Shown here one piece after another: positions 42,869-49,669 of a DNA stretch of 64,000 bases (positions are counted from its first letter, which is position 1; each line of letters starts with the position of its first letter). The translations under genes and the position numbers were made by a program. The stretch is from contig NZ_VSRN01000001.1 of the NCBI RefSeq assembly GCF_008369915.1, forward strand, positions 1,426,001-1,490,000. The letters run 5' to 3'. The notes under the pieces were generated by a model. It searched no databases. It saw only the letters and a program-made list of their open reading frames with translations, and was not told the origin of the DNA. This DNA comes from Dyadobacter sp. UC 10 (GTDB lineage: Bacteria; Bacteroidota; Bacteroidia; Cytophagales; Spirosomataceae).

Positions 42869-43102
42869 ATGGAAGGTAATGTAATCAACATAGATCCCGA
42901 GATTATGGGCGGTACACCCGTGTTTTTTGGTACGCGGGTTCCTATTAAAAACTTGTTTGATTACCTCGAATCAGGAGATTCGATTGAGACATTTCTCGAA
43001 GATTTCGATGGAGTTTCAAGAGGCCAGGTTGTCAAGGTTCTAGAAATGTCGCAAAAACTCATAGAAACATCTACGCACATTTTGAATGAAAATTTTGCTT
43101 GA
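42869..43102 (+). CDS. DUF433 family antitoxin
   Basis: A 77-residue protein of the DUF433 family: INIDPEIMGGTPVFFGTRVPIKNLFDYLESGDSIETFLEDF shows the GxPxxxGTR(V/I)P core and the HTH-like second half (segment quoted up to 20 residues at a time is PVFFGTRVPIKNLFDYLES). DUF433 proteins pair with PIN-like DUF5615 proteins and are regarded as the antitoxin. Here the partner starts 17 nt before this gene's stop (out of frame), giving translational coupling. Confidence 0.9.
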   Translation: MEGNVINIDPEIMGGTPVFFGTRVPIKNLFDYLESGDSIETFLEDFDGVSRGQVVKVLEMSQKLIETSTHILNENFA

Positions 43103-43409
43103 CGAATGTGTTACCAAGCGACTGAAAAAGCACCTTTCAGAATTTGAAACTCTTACGGTCCGCGAGCTTGGTCTTGGCGGGACTAAAAATGGTAGGTTGA
43201 TGCAGTTTTGTGTCGACAATCATTTTGACATGTTACTGACCATTGACAAGAATATGGTTTATCAGCAAAATATGGACAAATATGCCGTCACTATTGCTGT
43301 CTTGAATGCTGCGAGCAGTAAGATCGAAGAGCTTCTAACCTTTTTACCAAACTTCAAATCTCAAATAATACATTTCGAAAAGCATCGCATTTACATTCTT
43401 GATAAGTGA
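43086..43409 (+). CDS. DUF5615 family PIN-like toxin
   Basis: A 107-residue PIN-like nuclease-fold protein (also called Mut7-C-like) with the expected acidic residues: KILLDECVTKRLKKHL (Asp 6 and Glu 7), GTKNGRLMQFC (about 32-42) and MLLTIDKNM (Asp about 55). This is the usual toxin of the DUF433-DUF5615 type II module. It overlaps the antitoxin gene by 17 nt, and the next gene (class D beta-lactamase) begins 10 nt after its stop. Confidence 0.9.
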   Translation: MKILLDECVTKRLKKHLSEFETLTVRELGLGGTKNGRLMQFCVDNHFDMLLTIDKNMVYQQNMDKYAVTIAVLNAASSKIEELLTFLPNFKSQIIHFEKHRIYILDK

Positions 43410-43418
43410 CAATAGACA

Positions 43419-44219
43419 ATGTCGAAACGAATTTACTTATTATCGATTTCCATAAGCCTCCTCTCCCTCTCTGCCCTCGCTCAGAACCTCACTACCCCAT
43501 TCAAAAATTGCAACCTCACCGGCAGCATCACCATTTACGATTACAAAAAAGGAAAATGGCTTACTAATGATGAAGGGGATTCCCGTCGGCAAACACAGCC
43601 GGCTTCTACATTTAAAATCATTAACCTGCTCATTGCCCTTCAAACCGGGGTAATCAAAGATGAAAATGAAATCGTGAAATGGCCTGGCTCTACGGATACC
43701 ACGCTTTACGGTTACCGGCCGGAGATTTACAAAGACATTTCTGTCAAAGAAGCATTTGAAGTTTCGGCTGGCTGGGCGTTTATTGAGCTGGCAAAGAAGG
43801 TTGGGCGCAAGCAGTACTTGCACTACCTCAAAGCTGCAAGGTATGGAAATAACAACCTGTCTGAAAAAGGCGACGACTTCTGGAATTTCGGTGCATTTGG
43901 CGTTTCTCCGCGAAATCAGATTACATTTCTGACGGCGGTTTATGACGGTAAAACGCCTTTCTCAAAACGCAACCTCGATATTCTTAAAAAGGTAATGGTC
44001 AACGAGCAAACTGATGACTATACACTCCGCGCCAAAACAGGCTGGACGCGTGTGGATGGCAATGACATCGGCTGGTGGGTTGGCTATGTGGAGCGGGAGG
44101 ATAACGTCTACTTTTTCGCTACGCGGGTGACGAAGAAACGGAGTACTTTAAATGCTGATTTCGGGAATTGCCGGAAGATGATCACCAAGGCGGTGTTGAA
44201 AGAGATCGGGGCAATGTAG
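43419..44219 (+). CDS. Class D (OXA-type) beta-lactamase, variant
   Basis: A 266-residue exported serine beta-lactamase. The signal peptide (1-22) ends at ALAQ. The active-site serine motif is Ser63-Thr-Phe-Lys66 in QPASTFKI, YGN is at Tyr142-Gly-Asn144, and Lys206-Thr-Gly208 is in RAKTGW. WWVGYVE follows as in OXA enzymes. The second motif, normally Ser-x-Val, reads Ser116-Ala-Gly118 in EVSAGWAF, so the valine that helps keep the carboxylated lysine is absent. That could lower or alter activity, or make it a sensor/penicillin-binding-like protein. It sits 10 nt after a toxin-antitoxin pair. The chromosomal setting suggests an intrinsic gene, not recent acquisition. Confidence 0.88.
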   Translation: MSKRIYLLSISISLLSLSALAQNLTTPFKNCNLTGSITIYDYKKGKWLTNDEGDSRRQTQPASTFKIINLLIALQTGVIKDENEIVKWPGSTDTTLYGYRPEIYKDISVKEAFEVSAGWAFIELAKKVGRKQYLHYLKAARYGNNNLSEKGDDFWNFGAFGVSPRNQITFLTAVYDGKTPFSKRNLDILKKVMVNEQTDDYTLRAKTGWTRVDGNDIGWWVGYVEREDNVYFFATRVTKKRSTLNADFGNCRKMITKAVLKEIGAM

Positions 44220-44344
44220 CTGTTAAAATCGGATCGCAGCATAAGTCAGCAGGTTATACACAAACTTTTAACCTTTTTAAGTATCATTCTGCAAAGCTTG
44301 GCAACAACTGCTATTTTTGGAAAAACGATATTCAAACTCAAAGC

Positions 44345-44752
44345 ATGAACAACTCCCGTCGTAAATTTATTGCCAGCTCGGTGGCACTGGCAGCAGGAAC
44401 CGCTACCGCAATAGCTTCTTCAAATGAGCCCCAGAAAAGCAAATATCCGCTGGTACACCACGTATTTTTCTGGCTTAAAAATCCTGGTTCTGTGAAGGAT
44501 CGCGACAGGATTATTGAAGGTTTGAAAACATTAAGAAAAATAGAGGCGATTAAAGAATTGCGCATCGGCGTGGTTGCCAGCACTGAAAAGCGTGACGTAG
44601 TCGACAACTCGTGGGCTGTATCGGAACTGATGTTTTTTGAAAACGAAGCGGCCCAGAAAATATATCAGGATCACCCTATTCATCAGCAGTTTATCAAAGA
44701 TTGCAGTGCGTTATGGGATAAAGTGATTGTGTACGACGCGATGGACGTGTAG
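44345..44752 (+). CDS. Dabb (stress-responsive alpha/beta barrel) family protein, Tat-exported
   Basis: ATG at 44345 gives a 135-residue protein with a twin-arginine-like signal (MNNSRRKFIASSVALAAGTA). The mature part is a single Dabb domain: LVHHVFFWLKNPGSVKDRDR, then ELRIGVVASTEKRDVVDNSW, then the PIHQQFIKDCSALWDKV end segment. Dabb domains form dimeric ferredoxin-like barrels; some bind small molecules or cyclise polyketides, but exported members of Bacteroidota are uncharacterised. A terminator follows 30 nt after the stop. Confidence 0.9.
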   Translation: MNNSRRKFIASSVALAAGTATAIASSNEPQKSKYPLVHHVFFWLKNPGSVKDRDRIIEGLKTLRKIEAIKELRIGVVASTEKRDVVDNSWAVSELMFFENEAAQKIYQDHPIHQQFIKDCSALWDKVIVYDAMDV

Positions 44753-44782
44753 GTCTGGCGGTTTTCGTGACACTTAAAAAAG

Positions 44783-44812
44783 AGGTGATTGCAAATGTGA
44801 TCGCCTTTTTTT
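44783..44812 (+). terminator. Intrinsic terminator of the Dabb gene
   Basis: AGGTGATTGC pairs with GTGATCGCCT (10 positions, with three G-U pairs) around the 4-nt loop AAAT, followed by T7. Confidence 0.75.
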
Positions 44813-44972
44813 GTGGCATATCAGCTGACTCTTGCGCATCACGTTCAACTGCATACTCCGCCAAATCACTAATCGGTTGCCTTTTAGTAATTCTAATAGA
44901 AAAATTTCGTTCTTTCCTTCATTTTGCTATGACGACTAAAACGATCGGGAATGGCAAATGTTTCCAACTCTT

Positions 44973-45492
44973 ATGAAATTCAGGAAACCCAGCTATCAGC
45001 TGGTTACAGATTTTTTTTCATGAAGGACTTAAAGATGTTCCAAAAGTAGTTGAGTATTCCTACATACAACTGTTTGAAGACCGCGAAGTCTATAATCTCG
45101 GTTTTGGAGATTACTGCCCTGAATTAAAGGAAGTACGAGACCAGGTAAAATCAAACAACGGCGATTCCTACAAAGTTTTCCGGACAGTTCTGTCGACAGT
45201 GCCGATATTTTTTGAAAGGCAGCAACATGCAATCTTAATGGTTCAAGGAAGCGATGGCGGTGCTTACCTTATAGAAAATTGTCGTAAAAGCTGCACGAAA
45301 CGCTGTGTCGGGTCTTGCAAAAAATCAAATCAGCGCATTACCGTGTATCGCAATTTTGTAGAAAAAAACTTCCTTGAATTAAGTATCGACTATTGGTTTC
45401 TTGGAGGATTTCTCTCAACGGAAATACATACGAAAATTGAGCGCTATATCCCTGGACATAAATACGATACGATCTTACTTTTTAAGAAATAG
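44973..45492 (+). pseudogene. DUF6934-like gene, copy 2, frameshifted in a T8 run
   Basis: ATG 44973 starts MKFRKPSYQLVTDFF and then stops at a TGA in the tract at 45011-45022. If one of the eight T residues (45011-45018) is removed, the frame continues as HEGLKDVPKVVEY through to the stop at 45490-45492, giving about 172 residues. Blocks shared with copy 1 are YNLGFGDY (NLALGDF), KSNNGDSYKVFRTV (SNNRDTDKVLATV) and the GS segment. It also carries a unique cysteine stretch with Cys at a strict spacing of four (CRKSCTKRCVGSC). It could be a decayed gene, a phase-variable gene, a programmed frameshift or an assembly error. Confidence 0.65.
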
Positions 45493-45507
45493 TTATAACT
45501 TTATTAT

Positions 45508-45678
45508 ATGAAACCGAAAAAAAACGACATTGCTAACCCTACGGAGGAGTCGACCGCAAAGTATTTGAAACGACTATCAGAGCGAATCGGTGACAGAGAT
45601 TTGTTTCCTGAAAAAACTGCCAGAGCCAGGAAATTTCTTAAAGAACTCAGAGAAAGTCATCAAAGCCTAACCCATTGA
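45508..45678 (+). CDS. Small partner protein with LFPEK motif (copy 2, 56 aa)
   Basis: ATG 45508 opens a 56-codon frame 15 nt after the DUF6934-like copy 2. The product is highly charged (MKPKKNDIANPTEES) and contains DLFPEKTARARKFLKELRES, which matches the LFPEKVAKAKESLK of the 58-residue gene at 41046. The conserved motif occurs in the same relative place. This frame is intact although its upstream partner is not. A terminator follows 4 nt later, so this two-gene unit is closed. Confidence 0.65.
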   Translation: MKPKKNDIANPTEESTAKYLKRLSERIGDRDLFPEKTARARKFLKELRESHQSLTH

Positions 45679-45682
45679 TTAC

Positions 45683-45711
45683 AAGGTGTCACAAAATGAC
45701 ACCTTTTTTAT
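45683..45711 (+). terminator. Intrinsic terminator of module copy 2
   Basis: AAGGTGTCA (45683-45691) pairs perfectly with TGACACCTT (45698-45706), 6-nt loop, followed by a T-run. Confidence 0.8.
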
Positions 45712-45811
45712 TTCCACGGCGAAAAACAAAAAAGTTTAAAGGAATTTTGCGCAACCGATCGATTGCATATATATTTACAATCAATCAGTTGCGCAACAAA
45801 ATTGAAATGAA

Positions 45812-46138
45812 ATGAGACGAGATGTTTTTCAGGCAATTGCCGACCCGACGAGGCGGGAAATTATTGGCCTGATTGCTAAAAAACCGATGACGCCGAATGC
45901 TGTCGCGGAATCATTTGATGTGAGCCGCCAGGCTATTTCAAAGCATATCAAAATTCTGACCGAATGCGGCATTCTGGCGATCAGGCCTTACGGAAGAGAA
46001 CGCTATTGCTCCGTGCAGCCTAAAAAACTGGCGGAAATAGCCGACTGGATCGAACCGTTCCGCAACATGTGGGAAGACCGGTTTGAAAGACTGGACGACA
46101 TTATTGATAATCTAAAAAAAGACAAAAAAAATGGCTAG
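45812..46138 (+). CDS. ArsR/SmtB family winged-helix regulator
   Basis: A 108-residue winged-helix repressor-type protein: VFQAIADPTRREIIGLIAKK, then the recognition helix in VAESFDVSRQAISKHIKIL, then RPYGRERYCSVQPKKLAEI as the wing. It lacks the CxC or His clusters of metal sensors, and belongs to the large group paired with SRPBCC proteins. It overlaps the next gene by 8 nt (ATG within its 3' end), so both are translated together. Upstream about 130 nt are free of genes and could hold its own operator, including a repeated TTGCGCAACCGATCGATTG-like palindromic stretch (45750-45795). Confidence 0.9.
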   Translation: MRRDVFQAIADPTRREIIGLIAKKPMTPNAVAESFDVSRQAISKHIKILTECGILAIRPYGRERYCSVQPKKLAEIADWIEPFRNMWEDRFERLDDIIDNLKKDKKNG

Positions 46139-46625
46139 TAACAACAAAACACAGATCATCGTAGAGCCTGGCAAACAGGAGCTATTCGTAATCCGCGAGT
46201 TCGATGCGCCCCGCGATATTGTATTCAAGGCATTCAGCGACAAAGACATTCTGGTGCAATGGGTTGGGCCAAAAGAAATGGGTATGCGCTACGAAAAATT
46301 TGAGCCAAAAGAAGGTGGCTCTTACCGCTTCATCAATACACTTCCAGATGGAACTGAATTTTCTTTTCGCGGAGTTTGCCACGAATTCACGAGACCTGAG
46401 CGGATTATACAGACTTTCGAATTTGAAGGTATGCCAGAAAAAGGGCACGTAATTCTGGAAACCTCCCGTTTTGAAGAACTTCCCGGAGGCCGGACAAAGT
46501 TTACAGTCCAATCCGTATTCCAGTCGGTTGCAGACCGCGACGGAATGGTAGCTTCGGGCATGGAGCGCGGCGTGGTGGATTCATACGAGAAACTGGATGA
46601 ATTGTTGGCAAAAGATGCCAGTTAA
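46131..46625 (+). CDS. SRPBCC (AHSA1-like) domain protein
   Basis: A 164-residue protein of the START/Bet v1-like superfamily, AHSA1 branch: FVIREFDAPRDIVFKAFSDK, then VQWVGPKEMGMRYEKFEPKE, then GGSYRFINTLPDGTEFSFRG (each within family blocks), with the C-terminal helix MERGVVDSYEKLDELLAK. These hydrophobic-pocket proteins bind small lipophilic compounds. The usual partner is an ArsR-type regulator, as here, where the two genes overlap by 8 nt. The ligand is unknown. Confidence 0.92.
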   Translation: MASNNKTQIIVEPGKQELFVIREFDAPRDIVFKAFSDKDILVQWVGPKEMGMRYEKFEPKEGGSYRFINTLPDGTEFSFRGVCHEFTRPERIIQTFEFEGMPEKGHVILETSRFEELPGGRTKFTVQSVFQSVADRDGMVASGMERGVVDSYEKLDELLAKDAS

Positions 46626-46788
46626 GAATGGGGCGGAGCTGTTAGGAATGTGACGGGACAGTAATTTATCCGAAAGAATTCGATTCCGTTTAGTGAGCTT
46701 TTTAACAAACCAACTTTGAGCTTTTCAGCAAAGTGGCTGTCTCCTTTGCAACCGACCTTTGTTATCGTTAATTCAAAAAAAGAAAACG

Positions 46789-47676
46789 ATGACAAAGGTT
46801 TGGTTTATTACAGGCAGCTCCCGTGGATTGGGAAAAAGCCTCACAGCAGCAGTATTGAAAAGCGGCGACAAAGTGGCTGCGACTGCACGCGATACGCAAC
46901 ACTTAGAAGCATTAGTCCAGCAATTTCCCGGTCAGATCTACCCGATCCAGCTGGATGTTACTGACAAAGCGCAAATTTACGCTGCGGTTGCAGATGCAAT
47001 TCAGCATTTTGGAAAAATCGATGTTCTGGTAAACAATGCCGGATTTGGCATTACCGGCGCAGCCGAGGCGTTTACAGACGAACAGGTTCAGAGTCAACTC
47101 AATACGAATCTGCTCGCGCCTATCGAAGTTACGCGTGCCGTATTGCCGCATATGCGAAAGCAACGCTCGGGTTATATTCTGCAAATCAGCTCGATCGGTG
47201 GACGTGTGGGCGGTGCCGGACTGACTATGTACCAGGCAGCGAAATTCGGCCTCAGTGGTTTCAGTGAAGCACTTGCCAAAGAAATTGGGCCATTAGGAAT
47301 CAAGGTTACATGCATTGAACCAGGCGGATTCCGTACCGATTGGGCAGGTTCTTCTATGACTTTTGCGCCAGAAATTGAAGGGTATGAGGCTACTGTCGGC
47401 GGAATTAAACAGTTCCTGACGAGCGGTTCTTTCGTTCCCGTGGGTGATCCTGAGAAAGCGGCCAAAGTAATGGTGGAATTAACAGATCATTCTGAGCCAC
47501 CTTTACATTTAGTACTTGGAAGTGAGGCGATTGGCATATTACAGCGGGCGGATGCAGCCAGACAGGCTGAGATGACCAAGTGGCTGTCGGTCAGTATGTC
47601 TACCGACCATGATAACGCCGAAGAATTCTTTGAGTCAGAAGCAGGGAAAGTTTTTCAGAGCATGAAAGGCGTTTAA
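46789..47676 (+). CDS. SDR family oxidoreductase
   Basis: ATG at 46789 (MTKVWFITGSSRGLGKSLTA) gives 295 residues; the frame upstream is open but not coding-like. Motifs are TGSSRGLG (8-15), NNAG in VLVNNAGFGITG and Tyr-x-x-x-Lys in TMYQAAKFGLS (about 155). The C-terminal extension beyond the classical ~250 residues, with EPGGFRTDWAGSSM and the helical tail ending SEAGKVFQSMKGV, fits the oxidoreductase group of SDRs with unknown substrate. A terminator follows, then an AraC regulator. Confidence 0.92.
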   Translation: MTKVWFITGSSRGLGKSLTAAVLKSGDKVAATARDTQHLEALVQQFPGQIYPIQLDVTDKAQIYAAVADAIQHFGKIDVLVNNAGFGITGAAEAFTDEQVQSQLNTNLLAPIEVTRAVLPHMRKQRSGYILQISSIGGRVGGAGLTMYQAAKFGLSGFSEALAKEIGPLGIKVTCIEPGGFRTDWAGSSMTFAPEIEGYEATVGGIKQFLTSGSFVPVGDPEKAAKVMVELTDHSEPPLHLVLGSEAIGILQRADAARQAEMTKWLSVSMSTDHDNAEEFFESEAGKVFQSMKGV

Positions 47677-47682
47677 ATCAAT

Positions 47683-47727
47683 AGCATTGCAGAACAAATC
47701 CGGGCTGCAATGCTGTTTTATTTTTTA
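47683..47727 (+). terminator. Intrinsic terminator of the SDR gene
   Basis: AGCATTGCAG (47683-47692) pairs perfectly with CTGCAATGCT (47705-47714) over 10 bp, 12-nt loop, followed by a T-rich tract. Confidence 0.8.
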
Positions 47728-47742
47728 TAAGTTCATAACCCA

Positions 47743-48552
47743 ATGAAACAGCCAGTCGAAGAACCGAAATTGTCACAAATTGCGTATTCCTGTTACTATG
47801 CGAGAAACAGGGAAGGTGAACAGTTTGTACCGGAACATGTACTGAGTTTTCAGATTGCAGGCACGCTGATTCTTAACGATGGCATTCAGGATTTTACAAG
47901 CAGGGAAGGAGATTTCAGGTTGATCAGGCGGAACAAACTGGTCAAATTCAGTAAACGGCCACCCGAAAACGGGGAATTCAGGTCGATATCGATTTATCTG
48001 GATCAGCAAACGCTACGGGTGGTCAACCGGGAATTTGGATATGACGCTGTGCAGCACCAGAATGGAAAAGCTGTTTTGGAGTTAACATCAAACAAACTGC
48101 TGACGAGTTATATGGACTCTCTGATGCCCTACCAGGAATTTCAACCGCCTACCAGTCCACATTTAATGTCTCTAAAATTGAAAGAAGCGATTTTGATATT
48201 GCTTCAAACCAACCCGGAACTCAAAAATTTGCTATTCGATTTCAGTGAACCAGGCAAGATTGATCTCGAAGGTTTTATGAACCAAAACTTCCATTTCAAT
48301 GTGCAGCTGAAACGATTTGCTTATCTCACAGGCAGAAGCCTGGCGACGTTCAAGCGGGATTTTGACAAAATATTCCACACTTCACCCAGTCGCTGGCTGT
48401 TACAAAAACGGTTGGAAGCGGCGCATTATCTGATCAAGGAAAAAGGTAAAACCCCTTCTGAGGTATATCTTGAAACCGGGTTTGAAGACCTTTCCCATTT
48501 CTCCTTTGTGTTTAAAAAGGCATTTGGAGTAGCTCCGTCAAGAATCGGATAA
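47743..48552 (+). CDS. AraC family transcriptional regulator
   Basis: A 269-residue regulator with a cupin-like N-terminal half (about 15-130, LSFQIAGTLILNDGIQDF) and the C-terminal AraC DNA-binding domain (about 165-269). In that domain ISTRSLATF-type helix 1 is replaced by TGRSLATFKRDFDKIF, and the second HTH is in SEVYLETGFEDLSHFSFVFKK followed by the FGVAPSRIG ending. It lies between the SDR and an SMP-30-like gene on the same strand, and may regulate them. Confidence 0.93.
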   Translation: MKQPVEEPKLSQIAYSCYYARNREGEQFVPEHVLSFQIAGTLILNDGIQDFTSREGDFRLIRRNKLVKFSKRPPENGEFRSISIYLDQQTLRVVNREFGYDAVQHQNGKAVLELTSNKLLTSYMDSLMPYQEFQPPTSPHLMSLKLKEAILILLQTNPELKNLLFDFSEPGKIDLEGFMNQNFHFNVQLKRFAYLTGRSLATFKRDFDKIFHTSPSRWLLQKRLEAAHYLIKEKGKTPSEVYLETGFEDLSHFSFVFKKAFGVAPSRIG

Positions 48553-48618
48553 GTAAGGAACCAGAAGCTGACTGCTTTTAAAACAACCGGGACCTACTCC
48601 ATCCGGCATTGTTTTGAT

Positions 48619-49539
48619 ATGAAAAAGACAGCAAGTATTTGTTCAATTTTATCCGGGTTAGCGACTTTGCTCTTCCCGGCCTTACTTTCAGCACAGATAA
48701 TGGATTCAAAATCGATAGTGGCAGACGGCGCGAAGGTTGAAAAGCTCGGCGATGGTTACAAATTTACCGAAGGCCCGGTTGCAGACAATAACGGCAATGT
48801 TTTTTTTACGGATCAACCTAACAACAAAATCATTCGTTGGGACGCAGAAACGAACAAATTTTCTGTATTCTCAGATCATGCCGGCCGGGCAAATGGAATG
48901 TATTTTGACAAAAAAGGCAACCTCGTTGCTTGTTCCGACGAAGACAACCAGGTCTGGTCTTTTGATAAAAATGGAAAGCCTACGGTATTGGTAAAAGACT
49001 TTGAGGGTAAGTTACTAAATGGCCCCAACGACCTTTGGATTGATGCAAAAGGTGGAATTTATCTCACAGATCCGCTTTACAAACGCGATTATTGGAAACG
49101 CGACCCGAAGATGCAGCAGGATGGAGAGCACGTTTATTATCTCGCGCCAAAGGCCAAAACGCTGATCCGCGTTGACGATCATATCAAAAAGCCCAATGGC
49201 ATTATCGGCACCAAAGACGGAAAAAAACTATATGTAGCAGACATTGGCGACAATAAAACCTATGTGTATGATATTCAAAAAGACGGAACTTTGGCCAACA
49301 GAACACTTTTTGTCTCCAAAGGCTCCGACGGCATGATCCTCGACTCAGAGGGAAACCTTTACGTTACCGGTGATGGGGTTACCGTATTTGACAAGACGGG
49401 TGAGAAAATCGCCCATTTTCCGGTGCATAAGGGATGGACCGCGAATGTATGTTTTGGAGGAAAAAACAATGACATGCTGTTTATAACCGCGGAAACAGCG
49501 GTTTATGGATTGAAGATGAAGGTAAAGGGCGTGAAATAG
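48619..49539 (+). CDS. SMP-30/gluconolactonase-like exported beta-propeller
   Basis: A 306-residue six-bladed propeller of the SMP-30/gluconolactonase/LRE family. A signal peptide (1-26, cleaved after LSAQ) directs it to the periplasm. Family blocks are YKFTEGPVADNNGNVFFTD, LLNGPNDLWIDAKGGIYLTD and KKPNGIIGTKDGKKLYVAD; the Glu and Asn/Asp residues in them correspond to the metal ligands. Members hydrolyse sugar lactones. A periplasmic lactonase would fit the exported sugar oxidoreductases found at 37-39.5 kb, which yield lactones, though these genes are 10 kb apart. Confidence 0.9.
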   Translation: MKKTASICSILSGLATLLFPALLSAQIMDSKSIVADGAKVEKLGDGYKFTEGPVADNNGNVFFTDQPNNKIIRWDAETNKFSVFSDHAGRANGMYFDKKGNLVACSDEDNQVWSFDKNGKPTVLVKDFEGKLLNGPNDLWIDAKGGIYLTDPLYKRDYWKRDPKMQQDGEHVYYLAPKAKTLIRVDDHIKKPNGIIGTKDGKKLYVADIGDNKTYVYDIQKDGTLANRTLFVSKGSDGMILDSEGNLYVTGDGVTVFDKTGEKIAHFPVHKGWTANVCFGGKNNDMLFITAETAVYGLKMKVKGVK

Positions 49540-49669
49540 CATTCGGCTCACGGCTTTCATTGAGGTAAAGGAGGTTATGTTGAACCTCCGTGGGTAGACT
49601 TCCGGTTTATTGCATTCTAAGGCTATACTATATATTTGGTCAGGTCGTTACACAAGACGAACCTCGTCT

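Noticed and set aside
44767..44976. 69-codon frame beginning GTG after the Dabb gene
   Set aside because: It runs through the intrinsic terminator hairpin and has no conserved features; it overlaps the start of the DUF6934 copy 2 in another frame.
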